Shown here in pieces: positions 8,666-17,537 of a stretch of 64,000 nt of DNA (its first letter is position 1; each line of letters starts with the position of its first letter). This DNA is from an uncultured Victivallaceae bacterium (GTDB lineage: Bacteria > Verrucomicrobiota > Lentisphaeria > Victivallales > Victivallaceae): assembly GCA_944392655.1 (NCBI GenBank), contig CALXXL010000006.1, positions 1 to 64,000 on the forward strand, read 5' to 3'. The position numbers were made by a program, and so were the translations under genes. The notes beneath the pieces are model-generated. The model saw nothing but the letters and a program-made list of their open reading frames with translations. It was not told the DNA's origin and ran no database searches.

Positions 8666-9288
8666 TTTACCGCCTCCCCGCTGCCGGAAAGAAATTTAAA
8701 GCGCAAGGCAAAATAGATAACCCCGATAACCGCGCCTATCACCATGGCAATACCGGGATTCACCGGGAAGAACGTTACCGCAATAAATGCACATACTCCA
8801 ACCGTTATTTCAAAAGCCCCGGTGAAGATCTTTTTCGCCATCTTTATCGCAGTGGCCAACACCATTCCGCATACCGCCGATTTTACCCCGATAAACGCCC
8901 CCTGCACCCACGGGGTTGCCATTGCTTCCCGGGAGATCATATTAAAACATATAGCAATAACCGTTATAATAATAACCGACGGCGTCGCCACCCCGATCAG
9001 AGCAGCCAATGAACCGCGCATTCCGGCAACGCGATAACCAAGATATATAGCCGAATTTCCGGCGATGATCCCGGGAATCGTCTGCACCACGGCTGTCATA
9101 TCCACAAACTCTTCAGGCTTAATCCATTTGCGCCGTTGCACCAACTCCTGCTCCACCATCGGAAGAATCACATACCCGCCGCCAACCACAAATGCCGCGA
9201 TTTTGGCAAAAATAAAGAAAAGCAGCCAAAGCCTTTTCGCCATGGATATCTCTTCCAGCGGCGGTAACTCTTTCCGGTCGACATTCAT
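8662..9288 (-). CDS. Chromate transporter family protein, first half
   Basis: A 208-residue membrane protein with a single CHR domain. VGGGYVILPMVEQEL near residue 36 and AVVQTIPGIIAGNSAIYLGY near residue 66 are the family signatures. It pairs with the following gene, whose start codon overlaps this stop. The N-terminal 15 residues are a hydrophilic lead-in. GGGA precedes the ATG by about ten bases. It begins only 3 bp after the DUF3047 gene. The two halves together would form one transporter. The transported oxyanion is unproved. Confidence 0.9.
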   Translation of the reverse strand: MNVDRKELPPLEEISMAKRLWLLFFIFAKIAAFVVGGGYVILPMVEQELVQRRKWIKPEEFVDMTAVVQTIPGIIAGNSAIYLGYRVAGMRGSLAALIGVATPSVIIITVIAICFNMISREAMATPWVQGAFIGVKSAVCGMVLATAIKMAKKIFTGAFEITVGVCAFIAVTFFPVNPGIAMVIGAVIGVIYFALRFKFLSGSGEAVK

Positions 9289-9291
9289 AGC

Positions 9292-10011
9292 TTAATTCCC
9301 GCTTTTTTCAGGCGCAATAAATTCAATATATTCTATCTGCGCCTTGCTGCTGCTCCCGGTATACTGACTGTTGGCGCCTATGCTCAACGCAAACTCATCC
9401 GGAACATAGCCGTAAACCTTTTTAAAATCATCTCTCACATTGCGTTCTTCAACCACCCATTCCCCTACATGGTTTTCCTTGTTTTGAAGAACCTCATACC
9501 ATACCTGTACCAGCCCGCCGCCATACGAAGCTTTGCCAGTTATACCGACCGGAGTCTCTGTCTCCCACCGGTAGGATATGCTTTTATTCTTGAGAAATGA
9601 TTTGGCGCCGATATAAAGTACCATTGCCTGATCATCCTTTCTGGGATCCCGGCCGTCAGCCCCTTTGGGCAGGGTTATCGCACGCCATTTCCAACGCATC
9701 ACGGGATATTTGTTTAAATCAACTTTGGGTTGACACATCAATGCTCCAGTGGCATCCACGCTGGAAACAGTAAGCACAGCTCCGGTTGCGGAATCAGTAC
9801 ATTTCTCAACTACATAAGTAGGTTCGGCCACTCCGATTTTGGTTCCGCCGGCTTCCCACAGATTTTTATCAAAACCGGCCGAGTCCTGATTATCAGGCAA
9901 AGAAAATGTGACCTTCCAGCCGACTTTATAACTGCCCGCCGACTCAGCGGCGCCACCTGCGGTAACCATTGCAGCCGTCAGTACAACCGCGGCAATCTGT
10001 TTAATCTTCAT
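9292..10011 (-). CDS. DUF3047 exported protein
   Basis: A 239-residue exported protein with an N-terminal signal peptide (IAAVVLTAAMVTAGGAAES). The body matches DUF3047: a RWKWRAITLPKGADGR segment, a KDDQAMVLYIG segment and a SYRWETETPVG segment. The DUF3047 fold has no assigned activity and may bind an extracellular ligand. The start is ATG 10011, with a GGGG ribosome site eight bases away. An in-frame GTG at 10017 is too close to it. It overlaps the lytic transglycosylase gene by 11 bp and is followed by chromate-transporter genes 3 bp later. Confidence 0.78.
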   Translation of the reverse strand: MKIKQIAAVVLTAAMVTAGGAAESAGSYKVGWKVTFSLPDNQDSAGFDKNLWEAGGTKIGVAEPTYVVEKCTDSATGAVLTVSSVDATGALMCQPKVDLNKYPVMRWKWRAITLPKGADGRDPRKDDQAMVLYIGAKSFLKNKSISYRWETETPVGITGKASYGGGLVQVWYEVLQNKENHVGEWVVEERNVRDDFKKVYGYVPDEFALSIGANSQYTGSSSKAQIEYIEFIAPEKSGN

Positions 10012-10594
10012 TGTCACTTCCCCTTTCCTGATAAAGCTGATATCTGCGCATCACTTTTTTTACATATGCTTTTGTACTCTCAATATCGATATTTTCCAGA
10101 AAATCATCTTGCGGATTCTCCGGCGCCCATCTCCTGGCTCTGCGGTTGCCGGCATTATAACGGCATAATGCCAGAGCTTTGGCCTCTTTATATCCGGCAT
10201 AGAGCTTCAGCCCTTCTGCCAGATACCAGGTCCCGATGTCAATATTCACTGCCGGATCAAACAGTTTTGAACGCGGAGGAACATCTATCCCGTACTCCCT
10301 GGCGTAATCGACTGCCGCACCGGACGGCATAATCTGCATCAGGCCGACCTCCCCGGCATCGCCTGTGGCAAACGGGTCGAATTTACTCTCCGTGTATATA
10401 ACCGCACGGACAAAATTACTGTCTACACCATATTTTTCAGCGGACGCTTTTATGAAACTGTCATACCTGTCCGGCTCCATTCTCAAAGATATGACATCAT
10501 ACCACAGCACCACAATTGCCCCGAGCATAATAAACAACGCCGCCGACATTGTCCATGTTGCGGCGGCGTTGACTATTTTCTTATATTTTTTCAT
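10001..10594 (-). CDS. Membrane-anchored lytic transglycosylase, SLT type
   Basis: A 197-residue peptidoglycan lyase. One membrane anchor lies near residues 10-33. It is followed by a Slt70-type catalytic domain. The catalytic glutamate is in YTESKFDP, followed by GEVGLMQIMP and CRYNAGN, the three standard motifs. It should act in the periplasm, cleaving muramyl-GlcNAc bonds. The start at 10594 gives the shortest sensible anchor, although its ribosome site is weak. It lies 31 bp after the unknown exported protein and overlaps DUF3047. The grouping with an anion transporter is unexplained. Confidence 0.88.
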   Translation of the reverse strand: MKKYKKIVNAAATWTMSAALFIMLGAIVVLWYDVISLRMEPDRYDSFIKASAEKYGVDSNFVRAVIYTESKFDPFATGDAGEVGLMQIMPSGAAVDYAREYGIDVPPRSKLFDPAVNIDIGTWYLAEGLKLYAGYKEAKALALCRYNAGNRRARRWAPENPQDDFLENIDIESTKAYVKKVMRRYQLYQERGSDNED

Positions 10595-10625
10595 GCTTGC
10601 GGCACAAAAATCCCGGCGGCTGAAA

Positions 10626-11729
10626 TCAGTTACCAAAGAGATTCGCAGCTTCAGCCGGTGCTTCAACCGCGGCACCTGCCGGAGCAGAACCACTGCTCAT
10701 GTGTTCTGAAAGCTGGAACTGGTCAAACATAACGCTCAGGCATTCCGTCGCAATATCGGGATGCAAATCACGCAATTTGGCATATACGGCAGCCGGCATC
10801 TTGACTTCCATATCCACTCTGCGTTCGCCAAGACGGATATTGATGCAGGAGGCTACTTCACTTTTAAGTTCAGAATCTCCTTCGCCGAAGGTGGCGTTCA
10901 GCCACATATCGCGCTTCTCACGCAACGCCTTTACAAAGGTGGCGGAGGGACTGACACTGCCGGCAGTTACGCCGCCGGAAGCCATGGGCGTACCTTCGCA
11001 ATAGAAACGGGCCATAAGATATATATCTTCTTCATTGGCGCCAGTGAGGTCGAACGTAATTTCAACAAAGATGAGACCGTCAAATTCCGGCCCCCAGGTC
11101 GAAATGCCATCACGCTTTTTCAGAGAAGCAAGCAAACCGGCTACGGCATTGCCATTCATTGATTCCAAAGCATTGGCAATTTCACCACGGATCGGCATAT
11201 TGCTTCTTACCGCTTTGATTGTCTGATCAAGATAATCCATCGGGAAAATGGTGACAATCGACGGAGTAATGTAGTATGCACCGTATTTCTGCCCCGGAGA
11301 ACGTTTGCGGGTTACTTCAAAAAAAGACACCTCTTTGCGGTCAACCACCGCATTGGAGGCTATTGACGAATTGAAAAATGCATAATCGGCTACAAAGACA
11401 TCCTGAAATTTATCCTGCGGCACGATCGTTTCCATAATATAAAAGGAAGAGGCTGCCTTGCCTGTATCACGGCAGAGAAGAACATTCTTTACTGCATTGC
11501 CGCCAAGTTTTAGCTCTTCCGCCTTGTACTGCAATCCGTCAATCACATAGTCCAGATTGGAATTGTCCTGACGCATTTCCGCCAACAGCTGCGTTCCCAT
11601 CAACCGGTCAACATTCACATAAAAGATAACGTTGGTTCCGGCGGGTACATATTTCGCGAGCTGATCACTATCGGCCATAGCCATCATCCCGCACATCATA
11701 AAAACGAGCAACAACAAAATTTTCCGCAT
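10626..11729 (-). CDS. Exported protein of unknown function
   Basis: I do not recognise a family. The protein has about 367 residues. It starts with a signal peptide ILLLLVFMMCGMMAMA, followed by a soluble region beginning DQLAKYVPAGTNVIFYVNVDRL. That opening resembles the DUF3352-like pattern 'proteins that report on their own levels' only in style, so I make no claim. The middle is mixed alpha/beta and the last 20 residues are Ala-rich (GSAPAGAAVEAPAEAA). AAGGA lies seven bases before ATG 11729, better than an upstream in-frame ATG. It is the first gene of the leftward group with the transglycosylase, and has its own promoter. Confidence 0.6.
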   Translation of the reverse strand: MRKILLLLVFMMCGMMAMADSDQLAKYVPAGTNVIFYVNVDRLMGTQLLAEMRQDNSNLDYVIDGLQYKAEELKLGGNAVKNVLLCRDTGKAASSFYIMETIVPQDKFQDVFVADYAFFNSSIASNAVVDRKEVSFFEVTRKRSPGQKYGAYYITPSIVTIFPMDYLDQTIKAVRSNMPIRGEIANALESMNGNAVAGLLASLKKRDGISTWGPEFDGLIFVEITFDLTGANEEDIYLMARFYCEGTPMASGGVTAGSVSPSATFVKALREKRDMWLNATFGEGDSELKSEVASCINIRLGERRVDMEVKMPAAVYAKLRDLHPDIATECLSVMFDQFQLSEHMSSGSAPAGAAVEAPAEAANLFGN

Positions 11730-11776
11730 TTCAAAGTCCTTGTTTATCATTTAGATTTATTGTATACACGCTTTTT

Positions 11777-11805
11777 AATATAGCACATCTGCACCGCTTT
11801 TTCAT
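11777..11805 (-). promoter_or_regulatory. Promoter for the 11729-8039 leftward operon
   Basis: On the minus strand, ATGAAA, 17 bp and TATATT are found. The start codon is about 48 bp downstream. The -10 matches the TATATT type seen elsewhere in this window. Confidence 0.45.
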
Positions 11806-11934
11806 TACTGCCGTAATGATTTTTTAATTTTTTTGATTAAAAGAAGATAAAAAGTGGTTGCGGATATGGATTTTAACCGGTGTTGATATATATTTAGAAA
11901 AACAAAATGTTAACCTGCATCCCGGAAAAATAAA

Positions 11935-12477
11935 ATGCGAAAAAATAATTTTAATCTGGTTGAAGTGATAATAACTGTAACGGTATTTGTTTTATTGGCA
12001 ATTGTAATGACAGCGGCATTAAAACAGTCCGGCAAAGCGGCGCCGGAACGCTCATGCACATACAATCTTAAGAAGATCGGCGCAGCGCTTAACAGTTTTT
12101 ACAGCAAAAACAACCGTTTCCCGGCCGGTGAAGAGTGGATGAAAGAGCTGCAACCGGAAATTATCCACTTCCAGGATTATCTGGTATGCCCTCTGGATGA
12201 CACACCGGCAGCCGCAACGGGAACCGGAATACTGTCAAGCTACGCTTTGAATGACCGGCTGACTGCTGAAAAGGGGTGGCCGGAAAATGCTGATCCTGAT
12301 ACTTTTATTCTGGTTGCCGACGCCGCCCCCGGGTGCGTACTCTTTAATCAGGATACGCTGGAAGGATTGAGCACACGGCATCCACAGCCGGGAGAACCGG
12401 ATACGGTAAAGGTTAATGCCCTTCTCCTTAATGGACAGGTAAAATCTGTGGTATTGAAAAAATCAGCGGTCAAGTAA
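11935..12477 (+). CDS. Prepilin-type pseudopilin with degenerate H-X9-DG-like end
   Basis: A 180-residue type II pseudopilin. Residues 1-13 end in NFNLVEVIIT, a variant of the FTLIELL signal, followed by a hydrophobic helix. The residue before Phe is Asn instead of the usual Gly, so peptidase cleavage is uncertain. The C-terminus has the layout of the H-X9-DG domain found in many PVC prepilin-like proteins: a His (RHPQPGEP) and a later NG. Such proteins are abundant in Lentisphaerota and Planctomycetes. It stands alone with no secretion operon nearby. The last 15 bp overlap the convergent debranching-enzyme gene. Confidence 0.75.
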   Translation: MRKNNFNLVEVIITVTVFVLLAIVMTAALKQSGKAAPERSCTYNLKKIGAALNSFYSKNNRFPAGEEWMKELQPEIIHFQDYLVCPLDDTPAAATGTGILSSYALNDRLTAEKGWPENADPDTFILVADAAPGCVLFNQDTLEGLSTRHPQPGEPDTVKVNALLLNGQVKSVVLKKSAVK

Positions 12478-15400
12478 TTTCCAGACCCGGAAAAATTCAG
12501 TTACGCTCCAGGCCTGAGCTCCGCAGCCGCCCCACCGGTGCGGTGCATCGCCATCCATCACCTCCGGCAGCTGCCCCGGAACCCCTGAGCGCATGGCGGT
12601 AAACGCCGAATTCAGATATCCGCGGCACAGCGGTTTTACCGCCTCGCCTCCGGCCATCATAAGAGCTTCCACATAAGACGGGAAAGGCCAGCTCCAGGCG
12701 GTACCGTTGTGATAGGCCATTTTGCGCGAAGTATCTTCCGGCCCCGCATAACGCCCCTGGTATGGACGGGATGGATTGTTGAGAAGAACCCCATGCCAGT
12801 ATACCGGCAGTGGCGGAGTTGTTTCCGCATCGGCCAGCGAACGGATCGCCCCGGGAACCAGCAGTTTTTTGCAGCTTTCAATGATTCCCTGCATCTTATC
12901 AGGTTCTGTCACCAGTTTTAACGTGACGGCAAAGAGTTGATTCGGCCGGATCGCGTTGTCCGGAACAGCCTTATCCGCCGGAGTTCCGGAGGCGCAGTGC
13001 AGACAGTCGGACAAGCCGCCGGATTCCAGTGCAAACAGACGGATGAAGTTCTGTTTAACCTCCGCGGCATATTGATTATATTCATTAAAATACCGCCCCA
13101 TGAAGCTCAGCGCCGCAAACCACAGCGCCTGTATCTCCACCGGATAGCCCTCCCTCGGAGTTCCCATCGGATAATTGGTATCCATCCAGGTGTAATGGGG
13201 AGGTGCAAACACAAGTTTGCTCGCCGGATCCGCCTTGATACCATTGGGGGTTCCAGCCATATAGTTGTCAACAATGCTCCTAAGCACATCTATAAGCACT
13301 CTGCCGCCGCATTTCTCCCTGAGAACTGCTTCGCCGCCGCGCTGTACATAATCATCCACCGCGACAATCAGCCACAAAGGCGCATCCACTGTATCACGGT
13401 TGGAAACATCAGTCCCGTTGATCATATTGGGAATGGTGCCATGCTCTTCAAAAGCGGCAAAGTTGAGTATTATCGCCCGGGCATCACTCATCTTTCCGGC
13501 GGCCATCAGACCACGCAGGCAGATAAGCGTATCACGCCCCCAGTCAAGAAACCACGGATAACCGGCAATCACTGTGGCAAGCGAGTTACGCTTTACCGTA
13601 TATATATTCATCAGCTCCTGCAACACATCCGGAATTGTCATGTCCGGACGCGGTTTACCCGACGGCCAGACCGGCACACTCGATTCCATAACCGCGTCAC
13701 CCCAGCTTACCTCCGCCTCAAGCACAGCGGATTCACTGCCCTTTATTCGCTGCTCAAAGTAACCGGGACTGAACATATCCGTATGATCCTCCAGCCCGTA
13801 GTAATTCTCCCGCGGCAGATGCACCATATATTGCCACTCCGGCTGGGCGACATACCGGCCATGACGCATGACCAGCCTGAGCTTGCGCTCCGCCGGAGCA
13901 AACACAAAACCGTTTTCACAACTCTGCACCGACCACGGGAAGCGCTGTTCCGGCCCGGTATAAGCCTTGGTGACTGTATGGTTGACACGATCCTCCAGAT
14001 CCGGACGCAGAATAATCTTCACCGGCTGCTCGTCCGGCAGCGCATTCTCTCCGGAGGACGCCGGACGCTCAAAGGATAACCGTACCGCATTCTTGTTGTG
14101 CGCCATTTCCAGACGGATATTCAATTTTACCGTCATCCCCTGCCCCACCGGAACCGCAAAATGCCATACCGCAACATTCCGCTCCGGAGAGCTCCAGCCG
14201 GACAGACAGTTCCGGTCCAGCGAGAATGAATAATCCCGGAATACCAGCCACGCCCGGCACCGGCTGAACATCACATAACGGTCAACCGGAATTGTCCCGT
14301 TGCAATTGGCCGCCAGCAATGCATCGTATTTACTGCGGGTCGTACCCCAGTCGGCCGGACACTGGGCGTAACCGGCCAGATCATTGGTCAGCAAGGCATA
14401 AATATCGCGGTCGCCGTCAAACAACTGTTTATGATTATAGCTGAAGTCGAATTTTATATCTTTACAATGCGGCAGCACTACCAGCCTGCCCTCCGAACGG
14501 ACTCCGCCGCCATTGCGGTATACAATGAATTTTATATCAAGCGTTACCGGCATCTCCGGCCCGCTGTCCGGAATAATACATACCGCCAGCTCGCGGCCGC
14601 CGGCAACTTTCATACTGAATCCGCCGTCTATTACCGACTTCCCATGCATGATTTCAAAATGAAACGGCGCGTCTCCGGCAATCGCCAGAACACACCCGGG
14701 GAATACCATAACCTCACGGCGCAGATCTGTATCCAACTCAAAATGCACACAGCCGCCCACGGTCATGCCGGAGACATCGCGGATAAAGGAGTTGAAAGAT
14801 TCCGAAAATTTCCGCGCCAACCCGATTTCATCTCCGGCAAAACTCACGCCGGGATGAAAATGCGACCATATCTTCAATGCCGCCGCCCGGATCCGGCACT
14901 CTGCGGCGCTATCCGGTTCGGCACTGACCGGATGATTTACGGAATTGAGCTTCTGCAGAAGAGCGGAATCGTTGGAAAATATCTTTACTTCGCCCGGCAT
15001 GAGTTCAAGCGTTCCCTCCCCGGAAATAACCGTTTCCTCTCCGGAAAACAGTTCAAACGCACTCTCATGATCAAATGCCGCTCCACGCCATGACGCGGCA
15101 ACCGCTCTCCCGCAATCCAGATTAATCAACGCCAGAATCTTATTTTTACCGGCGGCATCTTTACGTGATACTGCCAGAAAATTACCGCTGCCGTACTGGA
15201 CTAAATGCCACTCCGCACCACTGCGGAAACATGAACTGTAACGCAATATATCGTTTATCCGGCGCAGGAATGCAACCTGATTGTCCTCCGCGCCCCAGTT
15301 GAGTCCGCAGTCCAGATGCACATCGATCTTCTCTTCGGCAAAAAATTCCACCCCATTGGTAATGCCGAATAATCCGGCGTCGGAAAGCATGGCGTTAACC

Positions 15401-16680
15401 GCACAGCGCATTTTCGACCACTGGTGCGACACCGCTGCCAGCCGCGCATTATCGTGAGTCTCCGCCATATTGAGCAACATACCGTTACTGCGGCAACCTG
15501 GAGCTATGGAGTTGTAATAATACTCTATCGCACCGCGGTCATAATTCTGAAACAGCTCGGAATACGCCCAGTTAAGTCCGCTCACCCCCAGCAGCCGCTC
15601 CTGAACCGGAACCGGACCACCAAGCCCTTCAAGCAGAAAAACCGTATCGGGAAACTCCAGCCTCACCTTGGAAACAATGTAGTCCCACGCCCGCTCCGGC
15701 AGCATGTAACCGGCGTCGCAGCGGAATCCGTCCACCCCGCGCCGGCACCAGAAGAGGAAGACGTCGCTCATCAGTTTTACTGTATCATCTTTGGAGTAGT
15801 CGAGCTTGCACAAATCCGCCCAGACCACCCCCCAGGCGCCGGGACTGACAAACCGCCCCTGTTCATCATGAACAAACAGATCCGGTCTCTCCGTCTGCAA
15901 ACGGGAGTTCCAGCCGGTATGGTTCACCGGAATATCGAGGAATATTTTTCCGCCGCGGGCATGAACCGCATCGATCAGTTCATCAAACTGCTCCATCGCG
16001 GAAGCGGCGGGATCGAACTCCGCCAGCTCCTGCGCCACACTGAAGTAATCAGTTGCGGCAAACGGACTGCCGAACCGCCCCATGCGCCCGAAACTTACCG
16101 GAGTCGGATGCACCGGCAGAAGCTGAATTATACGGAATCCAAGTTCAAAAAAGATAAAATCCAGTTTCGCGATCAGATCCCGGAAGGTACCGGAACCGGG
16201 AATAACAGTATAACCTTTTTCATCCAGACCGGACAGTTCGGAATCCGCCTCCCGGTCACGGAACATACGCCGGCAGTTGGGACCGAACTGGCGGACAAAG
16301 GCACAATACAGAAGATTGCCGCCGGCATAATCGGCCGGTTCCACCTTGAAGCGCAGATTGTCTCCGCGCGCCCAGACTATCCGGCCGTCACGGACAAAAA
16401 AGCATTTACACTCGAAAATACCGACTTCGGTAACCGGAAAGCGGAAACTCCACAATCCCGGCTCCACCATCGTCATAGGCAGATCATGCCAGTCCCGCCC
16501 GATAACATCAACGTCATTCTCCATCGCGCCGATAATTTCGCGGCGGCGCACCACAGCACAGCCGTGATTGGTGCGTATATAGGCGCTGCATCCCTCCGGC
16601 ACGCCGGAAAAGACCACCTCCGCCACCTCGCCGCACAGCCATACTCTGCGGTCGGGGGCCATCCTCTGAGTCAGCCCCAT
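12463..16680 (-). CDS. Bifunctional glycogen debranching enzyme (GH13 + GH133)
   Basis: A 1405-residue protein. After an N-terminal beta domain (residues 1-110) comes a GH13 barrel, about 120-570. Its nucleophile aspartate lies in FRCDAGYM, acid/base glutamate in FLLEGLGG and third aspartate in ETHDNAR. The last 440 residues form a GH133 amylo-alpha-1,6-glucosidase domain: FLDWGRDTLICLRG, NMINGTDVSNRDT, and HRWGGCGAQAWS. This order resembles the 4-alpha-glucanotransferase plus 1,6-glucosidase enzyme of eukaryotes, and some PVC bacteria. It should remove glycogen branches in the cytoplasm. GAGGAG precedes the ATG at a wide spacing of ten bases. It follows purQ after 14 bp. Confidence 0.85.
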   Translation of the reverse strand: MGLTQRMAPDRRVWLCGEVAEVVFSGVPEGCSAYIRTNHGCAVVRRREIIGAMENDVDVIGRDWHDLPMTMVEPGLWSFRFPVTEVGIFECKCFFVRDGRIVWARGDNLRFKVEPADYAGGNLLYCAFVRQFGPNCRRMFRDREADSELSGLDEKGYTVIPGSGTFRDLIAKLDFIFFELGFRIIQLLPVHPTPVSFGRMGRFGSPFAATDYFSVAQELAEFDPAASAMEQFDELIDAVHARGGKIFLDIPVNHTGWNSRLQTERPDLFVHDEQGRFVSPGAWGVVWADLCKLDYSKDDTVKLMSDVFLFWCRRGVDGFRCDAGYMLPERAWDYIVSKVRLEFPDTVFLLEGLGGPVPVQERLLGVSGLNWAYSELFQNYDRGAIEYYYNSIAPGCRSNGMLLNMAETHDNARLAAVSHQWSKMRCAVNAMLSDAGLFGITNGVEFFAEEKIDVHLDCGLNWGAEDNQVAFLRRINDILRYSSCFRSGAEWHLVQYGSGNFLAVSRKDAAGKNKILALINLDCGRAVAASWRGAAFDHESAFELFSGEETVISGEGTLELMPGEVKIFSNDSALLQKLNSVNHPVSAEPDSAAECRIRAAALKIWSHFHPGVSFAGDEIGLARKFSESFNSFIRDVSGMTVGGCVHFELDTDLRREVMVFPGCVLAIAGDAPFHFEIMHGKSVIDGGFSMKVAGGRELAVCIIPDSGPEMPVTLDIKFIVYRNGGGVRSEGRLVVLPHCKDIKFDFSYNHKQLFDGDRDIYALLTNDLAGYAQCPADWGTTRSKYDALLAANCNGTIPVDRYVMFSRCRAWLVFRDYSFSLDRNCLSGWSSPERNVAVWHFAVPVGQGMTVKLNIRLEMAHNKNAVRLSFERPASSGENALPDEQPVKIILRPDLEDRVNHTVTKAYTGPEQRFPWSVQSCENGFVFAPAERKLRLVMRHGRYVAQPEWQYMVHLPRENYYGLEDHTDMFSPGYFEQRIKGSESAVLEAEVSWGDAVMESSVPVWPSGKPRPDMTIPDVLQELMNIYTVKRNSLATVIAGYPWFLDWGRDTLICLRGLMAAGKMSDARAIILNFAAFEEHGTIPNMINGTDVSNRDTVDAPLWLIVAVDDYVQRGGEAVLREKCGGRVLIDVLRSIVDNYMAGTPNGIKADPASKLVFAPPHYTWMDTNYPMGTPREGYPVEIQALWFAALSFMGRYFNEYNQYAAEVKQNFIRLFALESGGLSDCLHCASGTPADKAVPDNAIRPNQLFAVTLKLVTEPDKMQGIIESCKKLLVPGAIRSLADAETTPPLPVYWHGVLLNNPSRPYQGRYAGPEDTSRKMAYHNGTAWSWPFPSYVEALMMAGGEAVKPLCRGYLNSAFTAMRSGVPGQLPEVMDGDAPHRWGGCGAQAWSVTEFFRVWKLLDR

Positions 16681-16694
16681 ACCGGATCAACTCC

Positions 16695-17501
16695 TCAGAA
16701 ATTATCGCGGATATATTCTACTGCGTTGCGGAATATCTGCACGCCGTCGCCCTCTCCGGGCAGACGGTTTTCGATCTTCGCCGTTGTCCAGTCCGGAGCG
16801 TTATAGGGAGAAAGGAATGCCTCCGGATGCGGCATAAGTCCGAAAATACGCCCCGTTTCATCACAGATTGCCGCAATCGAATTGAGCGAACCGTTCGGGT
16901 TGGCGGGAAATTCCGTGGCCGGAGTGCCGTCGCAATTGGCATATCTGGCAACTACGAGATTCTGTTTTTCAATCCGGCTCAATACCGCCTCTTCCGCCAC
17001 AAACTTACCCTCTCCGTGACGCAGCGGCAGACGGATCATATCCATGCCGCGGGTGAAAACACAGGGAGATTCAGGATTTATTTTGAGTTTGCACCAGTCG
17101 TCGCGGAACACTCCGGAATCGTTATGCGCAAGCGCGCACTCCTGAACAAAATATTTGCCGTCAAGCGCCGGCACAATACCGAGCCGGGTCAGGGTCTGGA
17201 AACCATTGCAGATACCGATAATCAGCTTGCCGTCGGCAATAAACTGCTGCAGCTGCTCATGAAGTTTGAAATTGACGCGGTTGGCGAAAATTGTCCCCGC
17301 GCCCAAATGGTCGCCGAAAGCGAATCCGCCGATGAATGCGAGAATGTGAAACTCCTTTAAAGATCTCTTGCCCGCAATGAGATCGTTCAAATGCACCTGT
17401 TCGGCAGTGGCGCCGACCATGTTGAACGCCGCCTGGGTTTCGCGTTCGCAGTTCAGTCCGAATCCGGTAATTATCAATGCCTTGACGTCTTTATTTTCCA
17501 T
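16695..17501 (-). CDS. purQ: Phosphoribosylformylglycinamidine synthase glutaminase subunit
   Basis: PurQ hydrolyses glutamine to supply ammonia for the fourth step of purine synthesis, FGAR to FGAM. The class I glutaminase triad is visible: Cys in GICNGFQTL near residue 99, and His and Glu in MPHPEAF near residue 230. It is longer (268) than Bacillus PurQ (about 227), with the extra length in the middle. AAGGTGA lies before the ATG. The gene sits between pheA and the debranching enzyme on one leftward transcript. purL and purS are not in the window. purD is encoded separately at 21934. Confidence 0.92.
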   Translation of the reverse strand: MENKDVKALIITGFGLNCERETQAAFNMVGATAEQVHLNDLIAGKRSLKEFHILAFIGGFAFGDHLGAGTIFANRVNFKLHEQLQQFIADGKLIIGICNGFQTLTRLGIVPALDGKYFVQECALAHNDSGVFRDDWCKLKINPESPCVFTRGMDMIRLPLRHGEGKFVAEEAVLSRIEKQNLVVARYANCDGTPATEFPANPNGSLNSIAAICDETGRIFGLMPHPEAFLSPYNAPDWTTAKIENRLPGEGDGVQIFRNAVEYIRDNF

Positions 17502-17537
17502 TTACGGTCACCTTATATAAAAATTTTACTGTAATTC

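Noticed and set aside
15424-16806. 460-codon rightward frame opposite the debranching enzyme
   Set aside because: Shadow frame; GH13 catalytic motifs are on the other strand.
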